A stretch of 64,000 nucleotides of DNA from Edwardsiella tarda ATCC 15947 = NBRC 105688 (lineage in GTDB: Bacteria; Pseudomonadota; Gammaproteobacteria; Enterobacterales; Enterobacteriaceae): NCBI RefSeq assembly GCF_003113495.2, contig NZ_CP084506.1, forward strand, positions 2,356,001 through 2,420,000. The letters are read 5' to 3'. Position numbers and translations under genes: made by a program. Below, piece by piece: positions 55,279 through 64,000 of the stretch; position 1 is the first letter of the stretch, and each line of letters opens with the position of its first letter. A model generated the notes under the pieces. It searched no databases. It was not told where the DNA came from and saw only the letters and a program-made list of their open reading frames with translations.

Positions 55279-55473
55279 CACACAGCCTTATATCGTGAGC
55301 CAAGATAGCCATCAGCATACTCATTAATACCACGCGCTAACACTGATCCAGCGAAACGGGAGAGGAGTAGACGAGCGTAAACGCCGTCACGCATCCCGGT
55401 CCCCGCCATCGATGTGACGCGATCAACGTACGCTGGGGCCGCGACGGGACGCGCCGCATGATGTAAAACGTCC

Positions 55474-55529
55474 GGTATCGGGTATCGGGTATCGGGTATC
55501 GGGTATCGGGTATCGGGTATCGGGTATCG
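55474..55529. repeat. Heptanucleotide tandem repeat, 8 copies
   Basis: The unit GGTATCG is repeated eight times exactly (56 bp). It lies 0.2 kb upstream of nudK and is similar in form to the cdd-maeA repeat, although its unit sequence differs. Confidence 0.97.
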
Positions 55530-55717
55530 AAAATAAGATATACCAAGGTAATAGCGACAATGCGGAATGATCATCATAAAAATAAATGTTTTTATATAAC
55601 CAATCTCACCAAAAATATATAAAGATGAGATTTGATATTATTTACCGAAGCCATTCACCATCAATAATAAATATGTCTACTATCGCTCAGCACTCTTTTT
55701 TCTATTCGTCAGCTTCA

Positions 55718-55759
55718 TTGACAATGATCAATTACGGTTATCATGCTGCGCTCTACTAT
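55718..55759 (+). promoter_or_regulatory. Predicted FNR-dependent promoter of the ydh operon
   Basis: TTGAC, AATG, ATCAA (55718-55731) fits the FNR consensus TTGAT-N4-ATCAA with one change. TACTAT at 55754-55759 is a good -10. With a start near 55766 the FNR site is centred 41.5 bp upstream, the class II activator position. E. coli ydhY is known to be FNR-activated in this manner. Confidence 0.78.
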
Positions 55760-55893
55760 TTTATGACATTCACCAAGCACTCCTCTTATTAGTCTTTATC
55801 TCGGCCTATTACGCTAGCGCCGATCATCGTCATACGGTAGAAAATCGCGTTCAATCTCTCGGCTTGAGATCACGCCACAAGGATGTATACGAT

Positions 55894-56520
55894 ATGGATC
55901 AGAGCGATCATCCCTTATTGGATTCCGAGTTAACTCGCCTGGCCTTTCTCCGCCTCTCTGGACGTGGGCTGGTCGGATTAACCCTCGCCCCGTCACTACT
56001 GGCCTTATTCGGTTGCGATCAAGAGGATATCGACAGTGGGCGTGTGAGCTTACTCGCCACGCCGAAGGGCGTCTTGATCACCCGACGAGCACGCTGCACC
56101 GGCTGCCAGCGCTGCGAACTCGCCTGCACCCTCTTCAACGACGGCAGCGTAGGCAGCTTCTTTTCCCGTATTAAGGTCCAACGGAATTATTTCTTTGGCA
56201 ACGCTGGGATCGGCTCCGGCGGCGGCCTGTATGGCGATCTCAGCTATCACGCCGACACCTGCCGCCAATGCCGCGATCCCGCCTGCCTGGATGCGTGCCC
56301 GATCGGTGCCATCCGCTGGCGAGCCGACTTAGGCTGTATTGCCGTCGATCAGAAACGTTGCATCGGCTGTAGCGCCTGCACCACGGCCTGCCCCTGGATG
56401 ATGGCCACCGTCAATACGGTAACGAAAAAATCCGCCAAGTGCATATTATGCGGCGAGTGTGCCGATGCCTGTCCGACCGGAGCACTCAAAATCGTTGCCT
56501 GGCAAGCCATCGATGAATAA
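55894..56520 (+). CDS. ydhY: YdhY, ferredoxin-like 4Fe-4S protein
   Basis: A 208-residue electron-transfer protein, exactly the length of E. coli YdhY. Four cysteine clusters are present: CTGCQRCELAC, CRQCRDPACLDAC, CIGCSACTTAC and CILCGECADAC, enough for four 4Fe-4S centres. A hydrophobic N-terminal stretch ends LALLALFGC-like (LLALFGC), which may be a signal or lipobox. The frame is open ten codons upstream. It is the first gene of a rightward operon with ydhV, ydhW, ydhX and ydhT. Confidence 0.94.
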   Translation: MDQSDHPLLDSELTRLAFLRLSGRGLVGLTLAPSLLALFGCDQEDIDSGRVSLLATPKGVLITRRARCTGCQRCELACTLFNDGSVGSFFSRIKVQRNYFFGNAGIGSGGGLYGDLSYHADTCRQCRDPACLDACPIGAIRWRADLGCIAVDQKRCIGCSACTTACPWMMATVNTVTKKSAKCILCGECADACPTGALKIVAWQAIDE

Positions 56521-56600
56521 ACGGCGCAGCTCATTCCCGGTAGATATATAACGATATTATTCAATATATATTCAGCAAAAAGATAATTGAGACAGGTTAA

Positions 56601-58730
<2,130 letters not shown>

Positions 58731-58740
58731 GGAGCGACCC

Positions 58741-59424
58741 ATGACTCATCGCCATGATGTGGCGACTGATCCGCCCACTCCCCCTTCCGCCGCGCCGGTC
58801 GACGAGCCCGACCGCGCCAAACGCCAATGGCTACAACGGCTGAAACCCGCGTCTAACGCGCTATCCGTACCCGCGCCAGCGGAAACCCATGATGCGCCGG
58901 AAGCGATCCTGGCAGACTTCATTCGCCAGCACTCCGCGAGCGGTAAACTGGTCGCCCGCGCGCACTTCCTGCAACCGCCTTACGCCTTTGCCGAGGCCGA
59001 TTTAACGACGCTGCTAGCGAGTCTGGCCCAACGCGCAACAGAGGCGGACATTGTCTGCCTCACCGGTGCTCGGGATGACTACTACTATTCGGCGCGTAAC
59101 ATGACGGCCAACTATGCCGATATCTGCCTCCAGATGATGGAACAGGATATCTGCCGAGCGATCGCCGAGGCGGTACGTTTCGCTTGCCGTACCTATCCCC
59201 GGCCCTACCCGCTCGCCATGCTGGCGTTACCACCATACGGCTTCACGGCCGCCCAGATCCGCGCCGCGCTAGCCACCTTGGACACCCACCCCGACTATGC
59301 CGACATTCGCCGGGTCGAGGCGAGCAACGGCGCGCCGTATCTGTTCAGCGAGCGTTTTATGAGCCATGGCAAAGCCTATGGGTTATGCCAATGGATCGAA
59401 ATCGAGCAGCATCAGAACCCCTGA
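58741..59424 (+). CDS. ydhW: YdhW, protein of the ydh oxidoreductase operon
   Basis: A 227-residue protein matching E. coli YdhW (215 residues) in place and length. It has no cysteine cluster and no membrane segment. The centre has ARDDYYYSARNMTANYADICLQ, then CRTYPRPYPLAMLALPPYGF, and the end KAYGLCQWIEIEQHQNP. The first 50 residues are polar and Pro/Ala-rich. It starts 10 bp after ydhV, so it is probably co-translated. Role unknown; perhaps a subunit or maturation factor of YdhV. Confidence 0.87.
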   Translation: MTHRHDVATDPPTPPSAAPVDEPDRAKRQWLQRLKPASNALSVPAPAETHDAPEAILADFIRQHSASGKLVARAHFLQPPYAFAEADLTTLLASLAQRATEADIVCLTGARDDYYYSARNMTANYADICLQMMEQDICRAIAEAVRFACRTYPRPYPLAMLALPPYGFTAAQIRAALATLDTHPDYADIRRVEASNGAPYLFSERFMSHGKAYGLCQWIEIEQHQNP

Positions 59425-59482
59425 GCGGCGCGGGCCGCGTAGGGAATAGGGCGCACGCCGCCATCGCCAGGAGGATAACGCG

Positions 59483-60139
59483 ATGTCATTGACTCGCCGG
59501 AACTTTATCATCGGCCTCGGAACGGTCATCTTTTTCACCGGCCCATGCCGGGCCGGGAACGCCGAGGCAGGAATGCGTACCCGCTATGCCATGATCCACG
59601 ATGAATCACGCTGTACCGGCTGTAACCTGTGCGCGCGTGCCTGCCGCAAGACCCATCGCGTCCCCCGCCAGGGGAGTCGTCTTAGCATCCTGCATATCCC
59701 CTTGGCCGAGGATGAACAGGCGACGACCTATCGCTACTTCCGCCAGGCTTGTCAGCACTGCGACCAGGCGCCCTGCATCGATGTCTGTCCGACCGGCGCG
59801 TCATGGCGTGACGAGAACGGTATTGTCCGCGTGAACCCGGCAGACTGTATTGGCTGTGGCTACTGCGTCTCCGCCTGCCCCTACCAAGCCCGTTATCTGG
59901 ATCCTCGGCGGCATGTCGCTGATAAGTGTGACTTTTGCTGTGAGTCGCGGCTGGCGAAAGGTTTCCCGCCGATCTGTGTCAGCGTCTGCCCGCAGCAGGC
60001 GCTGATCTTTGGCGACGAGGAGAGCCCAGAGATTAAACGCTGGTTACAGGGGAATAGGTACGAACAATACTGGCTGCCTGGCACCGGTAAGCCACATCAG
60101 TACCGCCGCGCCGCCCAACACGTCATTCCTAAAGGGTAG
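59483..60139 (+). CDS. ydhX: YdhX, periplasmic 4Fe-4S ferredoxin-like protein
   Basis: A 218-residue protein matching E. coli YdhX (222 residues). A Tat signal is seen at the start (TRRNFIIGLGTVIFFTG), so it should be exported folded with its clusters. Four cysteine groups are present: CTGCNLCARAC, CQHCDQAPCIDVC, CIGCGYCVSAC and CDFCCES with CVSVC, as in DmsB/NrfC-type electron-transfer subunits. The ribosome site AGGAGG is strong. In E. coli the next gene is ydhU, a cytochrome b partner; here it is absent. Confidence 0.93.
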   Translation: MSLTRRNFIIGLGTVIFFTGPCRAGNAEAGMRTRYAMIHDESRCTGCNLCARACRKTHRVPRQGSRLSILHIPLAEDEQATTYRYFRQACQHCDQAPCIDVCPTGASWRDENGIVRVNPADCIGCGYCVSACPYQARYLDPRRHVADKCDFCCESRLAKGFPPICVSVCPQQALIFGDEESPEIKRWLQGNRYEQYWLPGTGKPHQYRRAAQHVIPKG

Positions 60140-60204
60140 ACGATGCGTATGCACGCCGTTATCTCGCCATCTCCACGCTTCCCCTCTCGTGAGGAGGCGC
60201 GGCC

Positions 60205-61158
60205 ATGATCCTCACCCTGCACGACCTGCGCCACGGGTGCGCCTCTCGCTGGCTATACCGCTGGTTGCGGCATCATTTCCCACGGGGAGGCCACTACGGC
60301 GCGATCTACCGTGCCCTCATCCAGGCCGAGCGGCTCGACTGGGCTAGCGCGCTGGCCGAGTATGGTTGGGCCCGCGGGTACACGCGCCTGGCCTTTATTC
60401 GCGAGGATATCGGCGCCATGATGCACCTGGCGGAGCGATTAAGTTCGCTCCGCAACGCGGCCGCTCCCCTCCCACCCCAGGGCGATTATGCACCCAAGAT
60501 CGCCAGTGCCCGGGATGGTGAACGCTGGCACAATGGCGTTTACGGCAGCCGCATCGCCTGCGCGGGTGACCATTTCCAGCTGGGCAACCACGCGCAACAG
60601 AGCCAACTCGCCTGTTGCGGCTCACACTGTCACCTCGGTTGGCGCGGCGATCATGGTGAACTGGCCCTCGCGGGCTACGGCGCGCAGATCGCCTGTAGTG
60701 GTGCACGGGTACGCCTCGCCAGCTGCGGCTACCAGGCGCATATTGCCAGCAATGGCAAACAAGTCCGTATCGCGCTGAGCGGCAATGCGGCCTATGTCAG
60801 TAGCGCGGGCGCGCATGCACGCATCGTCAATGGCGGCACACGAGCCCATCTCGCCGCCTGTGGGCCAGAGAGTCACCTCGCGAACACGGGTGATCTGGCG
60901 CGTCTCGTCAGCTTTGGCGATACGGCCAAAATTATCAATAGTGGCGACGGCGTAGATATCACCGCCGTCGGTGCCAGCTCGGTCATCGCCAGCGTCGCGC
61001 CGGTTAACAGTATTGTCTTGGGCGTGGGAGGCTGCGCCGCATTGGCTTACCACGATGGGAAGCGTATACGTTTCGCCCTCGCCGTCGAGGGGGAGGAGGG
61101 TATCCGCGCCGGGGTGAGATACCGTCTCGATCACACCCACCGCTTCATCGCCTGCTAA
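60205..61158 (+). CDS. ydhT: YdhT, protein with nonapeptide beta-solenoid-like repeats
   Basis: A 317-residue protein matching E. coli YdhT (270 residues) by its start (MILTLHDLRHG, RWLYRWLR) and position. The first 110 residues are helical and basic. Residues 121-264 are 16 units of exactly nine residues with the pattern G-x-x-x-x-(I/L/V)-x-x-x, as in GYQAHIASN, GKQVRIALS and GDTAKIINS; an imperfect unit precedes. Such regular repeats suggest a beta-solenoid. A short globular end follows. No cysteine cluster is seen, though single cysteines appear in several units. The start follows GAGGAGG. Function unknown; a scaffold for the YdhV complex is a guess. Confidence 0.87.
   Translation: MILTLHDLRHGCASRWLYRWLRHHFPRGGHYGAIYRALIQAERLDWASALAEYGWARGYTRLAFIREDIGAMMHLAERLSSLRNAAAPLPPQGDYAPKIASARDGERWHNGVYGSRIACAGDHFQLGNHAQQSQLACCGSHCHLGWRGDHGELALAGYGAQIACSGARVRLASCGYQAHIASNGKQVRIALSGNAAYVSSAGAHARIVNGGTRAHLAACGPESHLANTGDLARLVSFGDTAKIINSGDGVDITAVGASSVIASVAPVNSIVLGVGGCAALAYHDGKRIRFALAVEGEEGIRAGVRYRLDHTHRFIAC
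60565..60996 (+). repeat. 27-bp periodic coding repeat in ydhT (16 units)
   Basis: Coding region for the 16 nine-residue units of YdhT. The repeat is degenerate at the DNA level but strict in amino-acid phase: almost every unit begins with Gly and has Ile, Leu or Val at its sixth place. Confidence 0.9.
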
Positions 61159-61244
61159 GTCGTGGGATAGCCGCGAACTCACGGACAAGAGCGCGCGCGT
61201 CGGCAGAAGCGAGCATGGTGCGGCCAAAGCCCCCTGTCGATAGC

Positions 61245-61272
61245 TAAAAAAATGCGCCCAGATGGGCGCATT
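61245..61272 (-). terminator. Terminator of the nap operon
   Basis: AATGCGCCCA (61251-61260) and TGGGCGCATT (61263-61272) form a strong hairpin followed by T on the minus strand, after the napC stop. Confidence 0.88.
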
Positions 61273-61297
61273 GATTCGCATATCGCCTCAAGGGCGC

Positions 61298-61918
61298 TTA
61301 ATAGCCGGTAGGAATGCCTTTCATCTCCGGCAGCTTATGGGCGATGCCCTTATGACAGTCGATACAGGTCTTGTTATCCCGGATCGCCTGGTCATGCATC
61401 TTCGCCGCCACCGTTTTCTGCTGGCTGAAGTCCATATTGTCGAAGTTATGGCAGTTACGACACTCCTGCGAGTTATTGGCCTTCATGCGCGCCCACTCGT
61501 TTTCCGCCATCTGCAAGCGATGCGCCTCAAACTTCTGCGGCGTATCGATCACCCCGAAGATCTTGCCGTACAGCTCCTTGCTGGCCTTAATCTTGCGGAT
61601 CATCTTCGGCACAAACTCATGCGGCACGTGGCAGTCTGGACAGGTGGCACGCACCCCGCTGCGGTTGGAATAATGCGCCGTCTCCAGGTACTCCTGGTAA
61701 ACATTGTCGCGCATCTCATGACAGCTGAGGCAGAACTGCTCGGTGTTCGCCTTCTCCAGACCGGCGTTAAAACCACCCCAGAACAGGATACCGGCGCCAA
61801 ACCCCAGCAATAACAGCGTGCCGATCGCCAAACGGCTAGGGCGACGCCACCACTGCCACACCCGGCGCAGCAGACCCGGCTTGTTGCCCGTCGGGGCGTT
61901 GTGTTGCTCACTCATCAT
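61298..61918 (-). CDS. napC: NapC, membrane tetraheme cytochrome c
   Basis: A 206-residue NapC/NirT family cytochrome that passes electrons from menaquinol to the periplasmic nitrate reductase NapAB. One N-terminal membrane helix (LAIGTLLLLGFGAGILFWGGF) is followed by four heme motifs: CLSCH, CPDCH, CRNCH and CIDCH. It matches E. coli NapC (200 residues). The ATG at 61918 (or the next codon, also ATG) follows AGGGGCC. It is the last gene of the operon, 9 bp after napB. Confidence 0.97.
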   Translation of the reverse strand: MMSEQHNAPTGNKPGLLRRVWQWWRRPSRLAIGTLLLLGFGAGILFWGGFNAGLEKANTEQFCLSCHEMRDNVYQEYLETAHYSNRSGVRATCPDCHVPHEFVPKMIRKIKASKELYGKIFGVIDTPQKFEAHRLQMAENEWARMKANNSQECRNCHNFDNMDFSQQKTVAAKMHDQAIRDNKTCIDCHKGIAHKLPEMKGIPTGY

Positions 61919-61927
61919 AGGCCCCTT

Positions 61928-62374
61928 TTACTGACCGAAACCGCTGGAGGGGGTAAAGGTGTTGCCGACGATCGGGGCGGCATCACTCTGCGGCACATGG
62001 CATTGCAGACAGAAGTAACGGTTAGGCGCTACCTGCCCCAACATCTTGCCGCTGGCGTCGATAAAGTGAGTCGGGCTGACACGCATCGCACCGGTAGTAC
62101 GGTAGTTCTCCACCCCGTGGCATTGCAGGCAGCGGTTGGTGTTCTTGGTAATCTGGTAGCCGTCCACACTGTGCGGGATCATCGGCGGTTGGTTGACATA
62201 GTTCAATGCCATCCGCTCCTGCTGTTTCGGCATCCTGACCTGCCCTTCGGCGGTGCCGGACACCTCCGGTGACTGGGCTAAGTCGACCGCATTGTCGACG
62301 GCCGAGGCCCCCCCCGCCAACGCCAGTAACAGTACCCCCAGGGAGAACCGCTTCTTGATGACATTGCTCTTCAT
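61928..62374 (-). CDS. napB: NapB, periplasmic diheme cytochrome c subunit
   Basis: A 148-residue small subunit of the periplasmic nitrate reductase. A signal peptide (SLGVLLLALAGGASA) precedes the mature protein. Two heme motifs, CLQCH and CLQCH, are seen, along with MIPHSVDGYQITKNTNRCL, typical of the family. The start overlaps the napH stop by 4 bp (ATGA). Confidence 0.97.
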   Translation of the reverse strand: MKSNVIKKRFSLGVLLLALAGGASAVDNAVDLAQSPEVSGTAEGQVRMPKQQERMALNYVNQPPMIPHSVDGYQITKNTNRCLQCHGVENYRTTGAMRVSPTHFIDASGKMLGQVAPNRYFCLQCHVPQSDAAPIVGNTFTPSSGFGQ

Positions 62375-63240
62375 TGTTTATCTCCCGAACGATGAAATCG
62401 TGTCTTAAATTCAAATACCTGCTCGGCACATACGTCCATGCAGCGCCCACAACTGATGCACTCTTGCTTCAGCACCAGCGGGCTGTGATTGTGATTGAGT
62501 ACCGGATCGCGCAATACCTGAGGCTCCGGGCAAACATGGAAACAATCCATGCAACGGGTACAACGTTCACGCCGCGTCGCACCGATACGCAGCAGACTCT
62601 TGCTGCCGATCACCCCATACAGGGCACCCAGCGGGCAGAGGTGACCACACCAGCCATGCTCGGTGACCAACAGATCGAAGAGGAAGATCGCCAGGATCAG
62701 CCACAGCCCGGCGCCCGCGCCGAAGATCAGGCTACGTCCCAATAACGCGACGGGGTTAAGCCACTCCCACAGCAGCGTGCCGCTGACGGCGCTACCGACC
62801 AAGATGGCCAGCAAGATGCCGTAGCGTAGCTGGCGCGATAGCGGTGCCGATTGGCGGATGGCCAGGCGGCGGCGCAACCAGGCGGCCAGATCGGTCACCG
62901 GATTCAATGGGCATACCCAAGCGCAGAAGGCGCGGCTGGCGATCAGGCCATACAGCCCCAGCACCACTAACGCCCCCAGTAACGCCGTCATGGCCGGCCA
63001 ATGGCCCGCGAGCAGGCTCTCCAGCATCATCAGCGGATCACTCATCGGCAACGTATCCAGGAAGCGACTGGCGCTGTAATTGCCCTTCAGGATCCATACC
63101 CCGAACACTGGGCCGCTGAGAAACAGCGCCAACACCCCCAACTGACAGCTGCGTCGCAGCCACAGCCAACGGTGGCTACGCCACCAACCGAGACGCCGAC
63201 GCGCCTCCAGCCCCGCTTGGGCGACCGGATTCGCCATCAC
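62371..63240 (-). CDS. napH: NapH, quinol dehydrogenase membrane subunit
   Basis: A 289-residue inner-membrane iron-sulfur protein that, with NapG, passes electrons from ubiquinol to the NapAB enzyme. Four membrane helices and the CPLNP motif (CVWCPLNP-like, [12 protein letters not shown]; and [11 protein letters not shown]) are present. Two C-terminal 4Fe-4S clusters follow: [11 protein letters not shown] and [11 protein letters not shown]. It overlaps napG and napB by 4 bp on each side. Confidence 0.97.
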   Translation of the reverse strand: MMANPVAQAGLEARRRLGWWRSHRWLWLRRSCQLGVLALFLSGPVFGVWILKGNYSASRFLDTLPMSDPLMMLESLLAGHWPAMTALLGALVVLGLYGLIASRAFCAWVCPLNPVTDLAAWLRRRLAIRQSAPLSRQLRYGILLAILVGSAVSGTLLWEWLNPVALLGRSLIFGAGAGLWLILAIFLFDLLVTEHGWCGHLCPLGALYGVIGSKSLLRIGATRRERCTRCMDCFHVCPEPQVLRDPVLNHNHSPLVLKQECISCGRCMDVCAEQVFEFKTRFHRSGDKQ

Positions 63241-63989
63241 TCACCTCCCTGCGGTTGACGGATCGGCAATGGCGCACTCTCTGGCACCAAGGCATGCCCC
63301 GCCTTCTGTTTCTCGACCCAGCCGAGGCGGTAGTGCCGCCCCAACTCGCCACGCGCCAGCGCCAAGGGCAGCACCTTGATCGCCGACTCCTCCAGTACGC
63401 AGGCCTGTTCACACTTGCCGCAACCGGTACAGTGATCGCTGTGGACGGTCGGTAAGAACTTGGCGTGTTTACCGGTGCGTTCGTTGCGATGCAACTCTAG
63501 GGTGATGGCCTGATCGATCGCCGGGCAGACGCGATAACAGACGTCGCAGCGCAATCCCTGCCAGTTGAGGCAGTTCTCGTGATCGAGCAACACCGCTAGC
63601 CCCATGCGGGCGTCATCGATATCGGTCAACGCCGGATCGAGCGCCCCGCTCGGGCAAGCCGCCACACAAGGGATGTCGTCACACATCTCGCACGGTGTCT
63701 GACGAGCGATGAAATAAGGGGTACCCGCCGCCGAAGGCGACAACAGCGTCGCCAACTGCAACGTGTCATACGGGCAAGCCTGGACGCACTGCCCACAGCG
63801 AATACACGCGGCCTCGAAGCGACCATCGGGCAACGCGCCGGGCGGACGTAATGCCAACCCATCCCGTGCCTGAGACTGCTTCTGTTGCAATCCCAGCAGG
63901 ATCGCTACGGCCGCCAACCCGCCCGCACCGCGAACGGCATCGCGCAAGAAGCGCCGCCGTGCCGGTCCCTTATCTCGTTGTTCCGTCAT
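63237..63989 (-). CDS. napG: NapG, periplasmic ferredoxin-type protein
   Basis: A 250-residue protein with four 4Fe-4S clusters ([32 protein letters not shown] and [11 protein letters not shown]), exported by a Tat signal ([15 protein letters not shown]). It works with NapH in electron transfer to NapAB. It is slightly longer than E. coli NapG (231). Its start overlaps a TGA in the next frame (ATGA at 63986-63989), which would be the end of napA running in from the right edge (last codons read DEIR), giving the usual order napA-G-H-B-C. Confidence 0.96.
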   Translation of the reverse strand: MTEQRDKGPARRRFLRDAVRGAGGLAAVAILLGLQQKQSQARDGLALRPPGALPDGRFEAACIRCGQCVQACPYDTLQLATLLSPSAAGTPYFIARQTPCEMCDDIPCVAACPSGALDPALTDIDDARMGLAVLLDHENCLNWQGLRCDVCYRVCPAIDQAITLELHRNERTGKHAKFLPTVHSDHCTGCGKCEQACVLEESAIKVLPLALARGELGRHYRLGWVEKQKAGHALVPESAPLPIRQPQGGE

Positions 63990-64000
63990 CGGATCTCGTC

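Larger units (their letters stand above)
55279..55893. other. Intergenic region between nudK and ydhY
   Basis: About 610 bp. The left part carries the heptamer repeat, the middle (55560-55800) is AT-rich and looks unlike the rest, and the FNR-type promoter of the ydh operon is near 55718-55759. No gene is supported. Confidence 0.55.

Noticed and set aside
55586..55792. 68-residue open frame in the AT-rich gap before ydhY
   Set aside because: It has odd composition, no ribosome site, and covers the predicted FNR promoter.

Overview
This is a G+C-rich chromosomal segment of an enterobacterium (order Enterobacterales, gammaproteobacteria). Nearly every protein has a clear Escherichia coli K-12 counterpart of about the same length. 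Small E. coli-like gene blocks are kept (yeiH-nfo, yohJK-cdd, folE-yeiB, moeAB, opgGH near msyB, glk-ypeC-mntH-nupC-tRNA(Ala)-yfeC-gltX-tRNA(Val/Lys), ypeB-ligA-zipA-cysZ-cysK-ptsHI-crr, yfeX-yfeY-ypeA-amiA-hemF, nap), but they are joined in an order unlike E. coli. Base composition, gene order and the heptameric tandem repeats make Edwardsiella my best guess; that is an inference from memory, not a search result.

Layout. 1-6 kb: a truncated membrane-protein gene, yeiH, nfo (AP endonuclease), a FepE/Wzz-type chain-length regulator and dinG (4Fe-4S helicase). 6-15 kb: yeeA, sbcB, a RarD-type transporter, yohJK-cdd, maeA, sanA. 15-22 kb: a YfgF/PdeA-like EAL protein, yeiB, folE, moeAB. 22.5-29 kb: opgGH (periplasmic glucan synthesis), a DsrE-family gene, msyB and glk. 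29.5-33 kb: a variant DUF2502 (YpeC-like) gene, mntH and nupC. 33-37 kb: four tRNA-Ala(GGC) genes, a YfeC-like regulator, gltX, then seven tRNA-Val(UAC) and one tRNA-Lys(UUU) with a tRNA-derived cloverleaf-like remnant. 37-46 kb: a tail-anchored protein of unknown function, ypeB, ligA, zipA, cysZ, cysK and ptsHI-crr. 46-55 kb: yfeX, yfeY, ypeA, amiA, hemF, yaiI, a ChaN-like lipoprotein, maeB, nudK. 55-61 kb: a ydhYVWX-ydhT cluster coding for an AOR-type oxidoreductase with ferredoxins. 61-64 kb: the distal part of the nap operon (napG-napH-napB-napC), read leftward from a napA that would lie past the right edge.

How it works together. The left and centre are housekeeping: DNA repair, malic enzymes, sugar PTS, cysteine synthesis, tRNAs with a cognate synthetase. 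The right end is for anaerobic respiration. The ydh operon has an almost ideal FNR class II promoter and sits next to the nap periplasmic nitrate reductase genes.

Most unusual points. (1) The ydh cluster has no ydhU (cytochrome b), and its YdhT ends in about 16 exact nine-residue repeats that look like a beta-solenoid. (2) The YpeC-like protein has gained an 11-residue LEPLDDW repeat and a ten-aspartate tail. (3) A cloverleaf-like element carries a duplicated 3' end of tRNA-Lys exactly 100 bp downstream of the original. (4) Three perfect 6-7 bp tandem repeats sit between genes. (5) Amplified tRNA arrays include an exact 107-bp tandem unit. I found no CRISPR array, prophage, intact insertion sequence or secretion-system locus.
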